Shown here: one piece after another, positions 42,969 through 49,429 of the stretch
Position numbering within the stretch: the stretch's first letter is position 1
Layout: each line of letters opens with the position of its first letter
Assembly (NCBI GenBank): GCA_028287465.1
Contig: JAQBPO010000096.1
Location: forward strand, 1-59,678
DNA: 59,678 nt
Source of the DNA: Fibrobacterota bacterium
Lineage (GTDB): Bacteria; Fibrobacterota; Fibrobacteria; UBA11236
Direction of reading: 5' to 3'
The notes under the pieces: generated by a model
Database searches by the model: none
Told to the model about the DNA's origin: nothing
Seen by the model: only the letters and a program-made list of their open reading frames with translations
Program-made: the position numbers and the translations under genes

Positions 42969-44030
42969 ATGATAATCCCACTGCATCCCAGACTGACCGA
43001 CGCCGAGCTCCGCGAACTCGAGGAAATCACCTCCGAATTCGGGGTCCGGATCCAGCCGATCCACGGCAACGAGCGCTCCATCTACGCCATTTTGGGGGAC
43101 GAGACTTCCCAGGACCTGATCAACCGGATCGAGGGGCTGGCCTTCGTGGAACGGGTCGACCGGATCCAGGCCCCATACAAGCTGATGGCCCGCGAGAGCA
43201 AGCTCAACAGCCATCGCCTCAAGGTAGGGACCAAGACCCTGCCGGGCGACTTCTGCGTCATCGCAGGCCATTGCACCATCGATCCCAAACAGAAGGCCAT
43301 GTTCCTGGAAACCGCCTTCGCGGTCAAGGAAGCCGGAGCAGACATGCTTCGCGGCGGCGTATGGAAGCCACGCACCTCCCCCCACTCCTTCCAGGGCGAC
43401 GCCAAGAGCCTGGAGATCCTCGTGGAGGCCCGGGAACGCACCGGCATGCAGATCAACACCGAGGTGATGGACTTCGATCAGCTCAAGCTATGCGTGGAGG
43501 CCAAGGTGGACTGCCTCCAGATCGGAGCGCGCAGCGCCCTCAATTACCGCCTGCTGCAACAAGTCGGCGAAATGACCAAGGACACCCCCATCCGCGTCCT
43601 GCTCAAGCGCAGCATGCACATGGGCCCGGTCTCCGAGTTCATCCTGGCCGCGGAATACATCGTCGCCCAGGGCAATCCCAATGTGATGCTGTGCCCCCGC
43701 GGCACCGTGCCCACCATCGAAGGCTTCCGCAACGCCCCCGACGAAAGCATCACTCTGCTCTTGAAGGAACGGACCTGGGCCCCGGTCGTGGTGGATCCCT
43801 CCCATAGCGTGGGCAAGGCCATCTACGTGCCGAGCGCCTGCCTGGCCGCGGCCGGATACGGCGCGGACGGCATCCTCGTCGAGACCCATTGCCAACCCAA
43901 AAAGGGGATGGGCGACGATCCCAAGCAGGCCGTCACCCCGGAAGTCCTGGCCCAAATCGTCAAGGATACCCGGGAAATCCATAAGTTCGCGGCCCATTAC
44001 GCCCCGGCTCCCAAGGCCACCGCATCGTGA
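42969..44030 (+). CDS. aroF: 3-deoxy-7-phosphoheptulonate (DAHP) synthase, AroF/type I-beta
   Basis: This 353-aa enzyme condenses phosphoenolpyruvate and erythrose 4-phosphate at the entry of the shikimate pathway. The first ~65 residues (MIIPLHPRLTDAELREL, then FVERVDRIQAPYKL) form the ferredoxin-like N-terminal extension typical of the I-beta class and of bacterial AroF. The TIM-barrel part shows IAGHCTIDP, MLRGGVWKPRTSPHSFQG, LQIGARS, LLKRSMHMGP, LCPRGTVPT and VVVDPSHSVGK, which carry substrate- and metal-binding residues. The ATG at 42969 is supported by a promoter just upstream; the frame is open 63 codons further but reads unlike protein. It is coupled to the helicase gene by a 4-nt overlap. 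Confidence 0.93.
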   Translation: MIIPLHPRLTDAELRELEEITSEFGVRIQPIHGNERSIYAILGDETSQDLINRIEGLAFVERVDRIQAPYKLMARESKLNSHRLKVGTKTLPGDFCVIAGHCTIDPKQKAMFLETAFAVKEAGADMLRGGVWKPRTSPHSFQGDAKSLEILVEARERTGMQINTEVMDFDQLKLCVEAKVDCLQIGARSALNYRLLQQVGEMTKDTPIRVLLKRSMHMGPVSEFILAAEYIVAQGNPNVMLCPRGTVPTIEGFRNAPDESITLLLKERTWAPVVVDPSHSVGKAIYVPSACLAAAGYGADGILVETHCQPKKGMGDDPKQAVTPEVLAQIVKDTREIHKFAAHYAPAPKATAS

Positions 44031-45349
44031 CCGGCGGAGGCCCCTGGGCCTTCTTGCCCCCGACCTTCCGAAAATCCCTGGAGCGACTCGGCTTCGCCAA
44101 GCCGACCCCGGTGCAATCCGCCTGCCTACCCAGGGCCCTGGCCGGGGAAAGCTTCCGCGCCGTTGCCCCTACCGGTACGGGCAAGACCCTGGTCTATATG
44201 CTCCCGGCCTGGCAATTGACCATCAAGGGGAACGCCTCGGCCCTGATCCTCCTGCCCACGCGTGAACTCGCCTACCAGGTATCCCAGATGTTACAGGCGC
44301 TCGAACCGGCCCTCCGCGACGAAGTCGCGCTGGCCATCGGGGGCCATCCCAAGGAATCCCAATTGCGACGCATCCATGCGGGATGGCGCATCCTGGTCGC
44401 CACCCCGGGCCGTCTGCTGGAAATGCTGGACGAGAAATCCGTCTCCCTGAAGACGGTGACCTTGACCGTCCTCGACGAATTCGACAAGTTGATCGGAATG
44501 GGTTTCGAGGACCAGATCGCCGCCATCCTGAAGCGCGTGCCCGCGGGAGGCCAGCGCCTGCTGCTCTCCGCCACGGACCAGGACGCCCCCGCCGCGGAAG
44601 GAATCGATCCCGACGGCGAAACCGCCGTGGACGCAGTCGAACCCGCTCCGGCCGGGCCACCGGCCGGAAAGCCCGCAAAGCGCACGGCCACGGAGAAGAT
44701 CATCGGCGCGGCGGAAGCCATGGGACTTTCGAACCTGCCCATGGTCCCGATCGAACGCGAAGCGGGGAGCCGCAGCATGGAAGAGTCGTTCCTCTTCCTC
44801 AAGAGCAACAAGAAAAAGGGCGACCTGCTCCTGTTCGAGTTGGCGCGCACCAAAGGCCAGGCCATCGTCTTCGTGTCCAACCGCGAGAAGGCGAATCACC
44901 TCAATGGCCTGCTCCGCCTCAGGGGGATCGATGTCCGCGTCCTGCACGGGCACCTTCCCCAGGAAGAACGGGCCAATGCCTACCAGGATTTCCGCGGAGG
45001 CGGTTTCCGGGTCCTGGTCGCCACGGATCTGGCTTCGCGCGGACTGGACATGCCGGAAGTGGACCTGATCGTCAATTACGATCTGCCCAAGCATTACAAG
45101 GATTACGTCCATCGTACGGGCAGGACCGCGCGGCAGGGCCGGGCCGGACGCTGCGTCAGTTTCGCCGGTCCGGACGATTATCTGCCGATGCGGAATCTGG
45201 AAAAGGAATTCCCGGGCCCACTCCCCGTCGATCCGGCGTTCTCCCAGAGGGATCGGTGGTTCATCGACGCCAAACGCAACCATGACGCCTTGGTCAAATT
45301 GGAAGACCGCAAGGCCCATATCCGTCGCGAACAGGGTTTGACCGACTAG
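44027..45349 (+). CDS. DEAD-box RNA helicase family protein with DEFD motif II
   Basis: This 440-aa ATP-dependent RNA helicase shows all core motifs: Q-motif region GFAKPTPVQ, motif I APTGTGKT (near 46-53), Ia LPTRELA, Ib TPGRLL, II DEFD in place of DEAD (near 150), III SAT, V ATDLASRGLD and VI HRTGRTARQG. An Ala/Pro-rich insert of ~50 residues separates the two RecA-like domains, and the C-terminal extension is short. The GTG start overlaps the aroF stop by 4 nt, so translation is coupled to an amino-acid biosynthesis gene, an unusual pairing. The gene is followed by a hairpin and T run that look like a terminator. Confidence 0.88.
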   Translation: MTGGGPWAFLPPTFRKSLERLGFAKPTPVQSACLPRALAGESFRAVAPTGTGKTLVYMLPAWQLTIKGNASALILLPTRELAYQVSQMLQALEPALRDEVALAIGGHPKESQLRRIHAGWRILVATPGRLLEMLDEKSVSLKTVTLTVLDEFDKLIGMGFEDQIAAILKRVPAGGQRLLLSATDQDAPAAEGIDPDGETAVDAVEPAPAGPPAGKPAKRTATEKIIGAAEAMGLSNLPMVPIEREAGSRSMEESFLFLKSNKKKGDLLLFELARTKGQAIVFVSNREKANHLNGLLRLRGIDVRVLHGHLPQEERANAYQDFRGGGFRVLVATDLASRGLDMPEVDLIVNYDLPKHYKDYVHRTGRTARQGRAGRCVSFAGPDDYLPMRNLEKEFPGPLPVDPAFSQRDRWFIDAKRNHDALVKLEDRKAHIRREQGLTD

Positions 45350-45506
45350 ACTTCCCAAGGGTGCGCCTCGGCCCACTCCTTACGCGGACAGTACGGATCC
45401 CGGGCTTTCATAGGGCCGACGCGAAAGTGCTGAAAAGGCCGCGGAAATCGCCGGTTCCAGGGTCATCAAATAGGAACGATCCGTTCCGTCATAGAGCGGT
45501 TTCCGA

Positions 45507-45539
45507 GGCAAAATAGCGGATTTTTTTTTTGCCTTTTTT
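45507..45539 (+). terminator. Terminator after the helicase gene
   Basis: GGCAAAA (45507-45513) pairs with TTTTGCC (45527-45533) across a T-rich loop and is followed by six T (45534-45539). A run of ten T lies at 45521-45530. The stem is AT-rich but the arrangement fits intrinsic termination. Confidence 0.55.
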
Positions 45540-45556
45540 CGGCTCTCGACTATATT
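45529..45556 (+). promoter_or_regulatory. Promoter of a candidate small RNA
   Basis: TTGCCT (45529-45534), a 16-nt spacer and TATATT (45551-45556), overlapping the terminator. Predicted initiation is near 45563. No open frame follows on this strand. Confidence 0.5.
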
Positions 45557-45562
45557 TACCGC

Positions 45563-45645
45563 ATATCCCTCGATTAGTGTCCGTTGCGCGGGTAATAACG
45601 GCCTAATCACTAACGGCGGCTCCGTAAGGAGCCGCCGTCCTCGTT
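45563..45645 (+). ncRNA. Candidate small structured RNA
   Basis: Downstream of a good promoter, a nested stem forms: GATTAG (45572-45577) with CTAATC (45603-45608), enclosing CCGTT (45581-45585) with AACGG (45597-45601). It is followed directly by a perfect 11-bp GC-rich hairpin, ACGGCGGCTCC (45613-45623) with GGAGCCGCCGT (45628-45638), GTAA loop, then CCTCGTTT as a weak T tract. No coding frame covers it. I match it to no known RNA family. The remainder of 45350-45727 shows no gene. It could alternatively be a leader or a bare terminator. Confidence 0.45.
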
Positions 45646-45727
45646 TAAGGGCAAATTTCAGGGTTTTTCAGATCGGCGGCTTACGTAAAAGCAAAATTCC
45701 ATATCGCATGAGCAATCGCACCGACCT

Positions 45728-46675
45728 TCATGCAGGGTGGTATTCGCGCTTTTCGGCCCGTCGGATCTCCTCTTTCACGCAATCGATTACGTCGTAAATG
45801 TTACGGAAGGATTGCGCCCGGCAATGGGTGACCGCTTCATGCAAATCGATGGAAACGGTCTTCACCCGGAAGGCGGTTCCGGGAGCCAGTTTCGCCAGGA
45901 CGTCCTCTTGGGTAGCGGGAAAAACCACGGCCTTGAATTTTTCAGCGACCTGGAGGTTCTCCTCCGAACCGGGGGATCCGCCTCCCAGCTTCCCCAGAAC
46001 GGCGGCCCAATCCGAATTCTGGCGTTGCGCCGAACGTTTGATGATGGCCCTCGCTTCATCGCTATCTTCGAGGCCGTGCAGCCCCGAGGCGCCTACATCG
46101 CGGCCGAAGGCCTGGGATGCGGTGGCTTGCTGGCGGGGACCGAGATCCCGGCCCTGGTCCCTCAAATCGCCGGTAATCCCTTCCCTGGATTTTTCCGCGG
46201 GGGAGAGTCCACCGTCGGGGTCCCCTCCTTCCTCATTCTCCTTGGCGATCGTATCGAGGGTGCGTCTTTGCTTCTCGGAAGGGTCGAAGCCCTTGGGAGC
46301 GGCCCCTTCCGGAGGGGTGTTTTCCGTGGAAGACAGATCCAGGGCTTCTTCGCCCCAGAGCTTTCCGCCCAACCACCCCGAGCCCCTGGAAAAATCCGCG
46401 TGCGTGGGGAGCCTGGCTTCATTGCCCTGGAAATCCTCGTTGGTATTGAAGTTCAGGGCCCTGGTCCTGGACGTCTGGTCGTCATCCGCGGCCTCATCGA
46501 TGGGATCGCCGGTATTGGCGAGGCGACGGACGGATTCCTCTTTCAAATCCTTGACCTTCTCGACAGAAATCCGGCTCTGATCGGGAGCCAGTTCAGGATG
46601 ATCCCCCAGCAATTCGTCGGTATCCTGATCGGATCCTTCGGCTTCCGGGTTCTGCATCGAATTCTCGTTTGCCAT
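45728..46675 (-). CDS. Hydrophilic hypothetical protein
   Basis: This 315-aa protein starts behind a textbook GGAGG Shine-Dalgarno site, so it is probably well translated. Residues 1-~240 are rich in Asp, Glu, Gly, Ser and Asn and look disordered (EAEGSDQDTDELLGDHPEL, EENEEGGDPDGG-like stretches), with no signal peptide or membrane helix. The last ~70 residues look folded: KFKAVVFPATQEDVLAKLAP, FRVKTVSIDLHEAVTHCRAQ, IYDVIDCVKEEIRRAEKREY. The FPATQEDV opening faintly recalls DUF2795-type domains, but I would not assign it. It stands alone between the candidate small RNA and the DsbA-like gene. Confidence 0.65.
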   Translation of the reverse strand: MANENSMQNPEAEGSDQDTDELLGDHPELAPDQSRISVEKVKDLKEESVRRLANTGDPIDEAADDDQTSRTRALNFNTNEDFQGNEARLPTHADFSRGSGWLGGKLWGEEALDLSSTENTPPEGAAPKGFDPSEKQRRTLDTIAKENEEGGDPDGGLSPAEKSREGITGDLRDQGRDLGPRQQATASQAFGRDVGASGLHGLEDSDEARAIIKRSAQRQNSDWAAVLGKLGGGSPGSEENLQVAEKFKAVVFPATQEDVLAKLAPGTAFRVKTVSIDLHEAVTHCRAQSFRNIYDVIDCVKEEIRRAEKREYHPA

Positions 46676-46969
46676 CTTTCCTCCGGTTCCGGCAAACCCG
46701 GACCGATGCGCCCTTAGACGCGCCTGTCCGCGCTGCCGTTTTTATTGCAAATCCGCGAAGCGGAAGTCCTTACGGGACCGTTCCCAATGGGTTACGGCTC
46801 TAGACAGAAAATAGATTTGGAAACCGCGGAAGCAAGCGAGATGCCAGCGACCGGTTGACGGAGGGATTTACGGTTCGGTAGGGGATCTTGGGAGAGGGAA
46901 TTGAGCCGGATGATGGGGAGAACGGCCCGGCGCCGGTCCGGGAGGACGGGTGCGCGGGCGTCGAAGAGG
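46676..46969. other. Intergenic region without a supported feature
   Basis: This 294-nt stretch lies upstream of the hydrophilic protein gene and downstream of the DsbA-like gene, both on the minus strand. A short TCCGC-GAA-GCGGA hairpin lies near 46756-46768. I see no promoter pair, RNA gene or coding frame I can support. Confidence 0.4.
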
Positions 46970-47680
46970 TCAGTTCGATTTGGCCTGCTGGATCAACTTC
47001 TGGAAATACTCGAAGGACCGATCCTGGGCCAAGCGGCCGTTGACGAATATGGTGGGCGTGCCCTCGACGCCGATCTTGCGGCCGAGCTGCATGTCTTCGT
47101 CCAGGATGGCGCCGACCTCGGGGGAAAGCGTCATGTCCTTTTTGAACTTGTCCATATTGAGGCCGATCTCCTTGGCCACCGCCAGGTAGACGGAATCCTT
47201 GAGATCCCGGAAGTGGGGCGCGACCTTGTAGCGGAACTCGAAAAACTTCCCTTGCTTGCCCGCCGCGATCGCGGCTGCCGCGGCTGCCTTGGCCTGGGGA
47301 TGGAAGCTCAAGGGGAAATGCTTGAACACCACCTTCACGTCATTGGGATAGCTGCGCGCGATGGAATCCAGCACCGGAGCGGTCTGGGCGCAATACGGGC
47401 ATTGCAGATCCGAGAATTCCACGATGGTGACGGCCGCTTTCTCCGACCCCTGGCTGAACGAAGTCCCTTGCGGGATGCTCTTGGGGGTCGTATCCGCCGG
47501 CGGACGCCAGCCCATGCGCATGGCCATGAACTCATGCTTTTCCTGCATGGCGCCGAGCACCTTAAGGATGGAGTCCTGCTTGGCCTCCATCTTACTCAAA
47601 CGATTCTCCATGCTCGGGGTGGTGCATTGCGCCAGCAGCAGCGCAAAGGGCACGGCCAGCAGCGACCAAAGTCTTCTCAT
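46970..47680 (-). CDS. DsbA-like thiol-disulfide lipoprotein
   Basis: This 236-aa protein has a lipoprotein signal (LLAVPFALLLAQC, lipid-attached C19), a short coiled segment (ENRLSKMEAKQDSILKVLGAMQEK) and a thioredoxin-fold DsbA/Thioredoxin_4 domain from about residue 80. The active site CPYC is at 94-97, helical insertions follow, and the cis-Pro loop reads VEGTPTIFVNG. It should oxidise or isomerise protein disulfides in the periplasm while anchored to a membrane. No dsbB-like gene is adjacent. An AAGGAGC Shine-Dalgarno site precedes the ATG. It is divergent from the four-gene operon, with a shared TATAAT-containing region. Confidence 0.92.
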   Translation of the reverse strand: MRRLWSLLAVPFALLLAQCTTPSMENRLSKMEAKQDSILKVLGAMQEKHEFMAMRMGWRPPADTTPKSIPQGTSFSQGSEKAAVTIVEFSDLQCPYCAQTAPVLDSIARSYPNDVKVVFKHFPLSFHPQAKAAAAAAIAAGKQGKFFEFRYKVAPHFRDLKDSVYLAVAKEIGLNMDKFKKDMTLSPEVGAILDEDMQLGRKIGVEGTPTIFVNGRLAQDRSFEYFQKLIQQAKSN

Positions 47681-47745
47681 GAAAAGCTCCTTAGGGGGAA
47701 TTGACCAGACCGTAAATTATAATCTTTCCGGATTCCGGGCTGCAC

Positions 47746-47769
47746 GGGCCAAAATTCTACTTTTGGCCC
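47746..47769 (+). promoter_or_regulatory. Perfect inverted repeat abutting the start codon of the four-gene operon
   Basis: GGGCCAAAA (47746-47754) and TTTTGGCCC (47761-47769) form a 9-bp stem with a 6-nt loop that ends directly before the ATG at 47770. A TATAAT at 47718-47723 would start transcription near 47730, so the hairpin fills most of the short leader. It could act as an operator in DNA or as a translation-blocking hairpin in RNA. Confidence 0.6.
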
Positions 47770-48102
47770 ATGCTGCGGTTCATGATCAGCTGCATTTCCA
47801 CCCTTTCCCTCCTGGCCAGCGGCCTCCTGCTCTGGCGATCCGATTTCTTCCCGGAAAAGCTGCCGCATGGGATTGGATCCTGGATTGCCGCGTTTTTCGG
47901 CCTGTTCCATGACCCATTCATGTCCATGTTCCTGTACGGGCTGACCCTTTTGGTGGTTTTGGGAAGCTGGTTCATTACGGAAATCGTCCTGAGCCTTCTC
48001 TATTCCGTCATCGCGGCGGGACTTTCCTTTTTGTGCCTATTGGGGTTCCTGTCGGTGCATTATCCGCCCATCTACCAATACATCCAGGCCTTGGCCAAAT
48101 GA
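47770..48102 (+). CDS. Small integral membrane protein of unknown function
   Basis: This 110-aa, very hydrophobic protein has three predicted membrane helices: MLRFMISCISTLSLLASGLL, SMFLYGLTLLVVLGSWFI and LSLLYSVIAAGLSFLCLLGFL. No conserved functional motif is recognised. It is the first gene of a four-gene unit in which each start overlaps the previous stop. Translation would begin at the foot of a 9-bp hairpin with no separate Shine-Dalgarno site. Confidence 0.65.
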   Translation: MLRFMISCISTLSLLASGLLLWRSDFFPEKLPHGIGSWIAAFFGLFHDPFMSMFLYGLTLLVVLGSWFITEIVLSLLYSVIAAGLSFLCLLGFLSVHYPPIYQYIQALAK

Positions 48103-48434
48103 ACATCCAGATTTTCGGGAAACGCAGTTGCAGCGAAAGCCGCAAGGCGGAACGGTATTTCAAGGAGCGGCGCATCCCGTTCCAGTTCATCGATCTGAAG
48201 GAAAAGGGATTCAGCCCCAAGGAACTGGAAAGCGTGGCGCGTCCCATCGGTTATGAGAATCTGTTGGACAAGGAGTCCAAGCGGTTCAAGGAGAAAGGGC
48301 TGGCGTTCATGTCGCCATCGCGCATACCGAAGGTGCTTTTGGAGGATGCCGAACTGGTGAAGACCCCGGTGGTGCGGAACGGATCCCAAGCGACCCTGGG
48401 ATTTCGGCCCGAGGTCTGGAAGTCCTGGGCATGA
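48099..48434 (+). CDS. ArsC/Spx-family thioredoxin-fold protein
   Basis: This 111-aa protein matches the ArsC/Spx/YffB family: an N-terminal strand and active-site loop IFGKRSCSESRKAERYF with Cys at residue 10 and the following RKA, a middle helical part (FSPKELESVARPIGYENLL), and the C-terminal LLEDAELVKTPVVRNG followed by a W near the end. Only one Cys is present in the active-site loop, so it is not a CxxC Spx. True arsenate reductase activity is possible but no ars operon is present. The start overlaps the upstream stop by 4 nt, and its stop overlaps the next start by 4 nt. Confidence 0.82.
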   Translation: MNIQIFGKRSCSESRKAERYFKERRIPFQFIDLKEKGFSPKELESVARPIGYENLLDKESKRFKEKGLAFMSPSRIPKVLLEDAELVKTPVVRNGSQATLGFRPEVWKSWA

Positions 48435-48970
48435 ACCCGCGGGGCAATCCCGGAGGTCCGCCCGACGCTCCCGGAAGCCAGGATCACGCGCAGGCCGCTT
48501 CGCGTGGATCCATGCCTTGCCCCGTCGACGGGACGGAATTGAAGCGTTCCTTCAACCAGTCCGCCACCCATGCCTGCGGCGATTGCAAGGGCGTGCTCTT
48601 TTCCAACGATCATCTGGCGCGCATCATCCGGAACAACGGCTTCGATCTCCTGAAGCTCAAGCCCGGACACGACCGTACCGTGCCGTGCCCGGGTTGCGGG
48701 TTGATCATGAAGGTGTTCATCATCGACGGGATTGAAATCGATTTGTGCGGCAAATGCGAGTTCGTCTGGATGGACGAGGGCGAGTTCGTCAAGATTAAGG
48801 CCTTCCTGGAAAAAGGGCGCGAGGCGCGCGCTTCGGAAATGGCGAAGACCTCGGACTTCGATTTCGGAACCATCGATTTGCTGTGGCCGTCCTCGGAAAT
48901 AGACGATTGGGATCGGGCCAATATCATCGGCGCCATGCTTGAATACCTTTTCGACGGGCTCCTGCGTTGA
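48431..48970 (+). CDS. TFIIB-type zinc-finger domain protein
   Basis: This 179-aa protein carries a zf-TFIIB-like module: CPVDG and HACGDCKGVLFSNDHL in the first half, then the canonical CPGCGLIMKVF, DLCGKCEFVWMDEGEF at about 86-120. The Cys pairs should bind zinc. The N-terminal 28 residues are Pro/Gly/Gln-rich and probably flexible, and the C-terminal part (FDFGTIDLLWPSSEIDDWD) is acidic. No enzymatic motif is seen. It overlaps both neighbours by 4 nt, so it is co-translated with the ArsC-like protein and a lipoprotein. Confidence 0.8.
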   Translation: MNPRGNPGGPPDAPGSQDHAQAASRGSMPCPVDGTELKRSFNQSATHACGDCKGVLFSNDHLARIIRNNGFDLLKLKPGHDRTVPCPGCGLIMKVFIIDGIEIDLCGKCEFVWMDEGEFVKIKAFLEKGREARASEMAKTSDFDFGTIDLLWPSSEIDDWDRANIIGAMLEYLFDGLLR

Positions 48971-49383
48971 AATGGGGTCTCCCCCTGCTTCTGATCGCCG
49001 CCTGCGGGCATCAGGACCCGCCGCCACCCCTCGGGGACAGGCTGCAAGGCAATTGGCGCTGCGAGAGGGAATACCCGGAAGGGGAATTCCAACGCGCGGA
49101 CACGGTCGCGCTCGAGATCAATTCGACCTCGATCCGGTATTCCTATCGCGTCAGGCGGGAATGCCGGATCTTCCGGACCGAACCGGACGGGTCGCGGATC
49201 CCATCCTGCCTTGAACCGCGTCCCGAAGATCGTGCCGGCTATTTCGAAGGCGTGTTCCGGCCGGTGGGCGACTCCCTGGTGATACCGGAGTCGCCGGACA
49301 CCCTGGCCTTCCGCGACGTTTCGGGGGATGCTTTCGTATTGGGCGTGGGAGGCCTGGCCTTCCCCATGACCCGGAACCGATAG
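48967..49383 (+). CDS. Small lipoprotein of unknown function
   Basis: This 138-aa protein starts with a TTG (MKWGLPLLLIAAC), giving a lipoprotein signal with lipobox LIAAC. The mature part is beta-rich with three further Cys (NWRCERE, RRECRIFR, PSCLEPR) and lines such as VALEINSTSIRYSYRV, which suggest a small barrel or lipocalin-like fold; that is only a guess. It closes the four-gene overlapping operon. Confidence 0.68.
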   Translation: MKWGLPLLLIAACGHQDPPPPLGDRLQGNWRCEREYPEGEFQRADTVALEINSTSIRYSYRVRRECRIFRTEPDGSRIPSCLEPRPEDRAGYFEGVFRPVGDSLVIPESPDTLAFRDVSGDAFVLGVGGLAFPMTRNR

Positions 49384-49429
49384 CCCTTCCGGGCAGCCCG
49401 CCCTGTCCTCGCAAGACTCCGGCCCGGGC

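Noticed and set aside
45380-45610. 76-codon minus-strand frame in the gap after the helicase
   Set aside because: It has no ribosome site and no protein-like features, and it overlaps the terminator, promoter and structured-RNA candidate.
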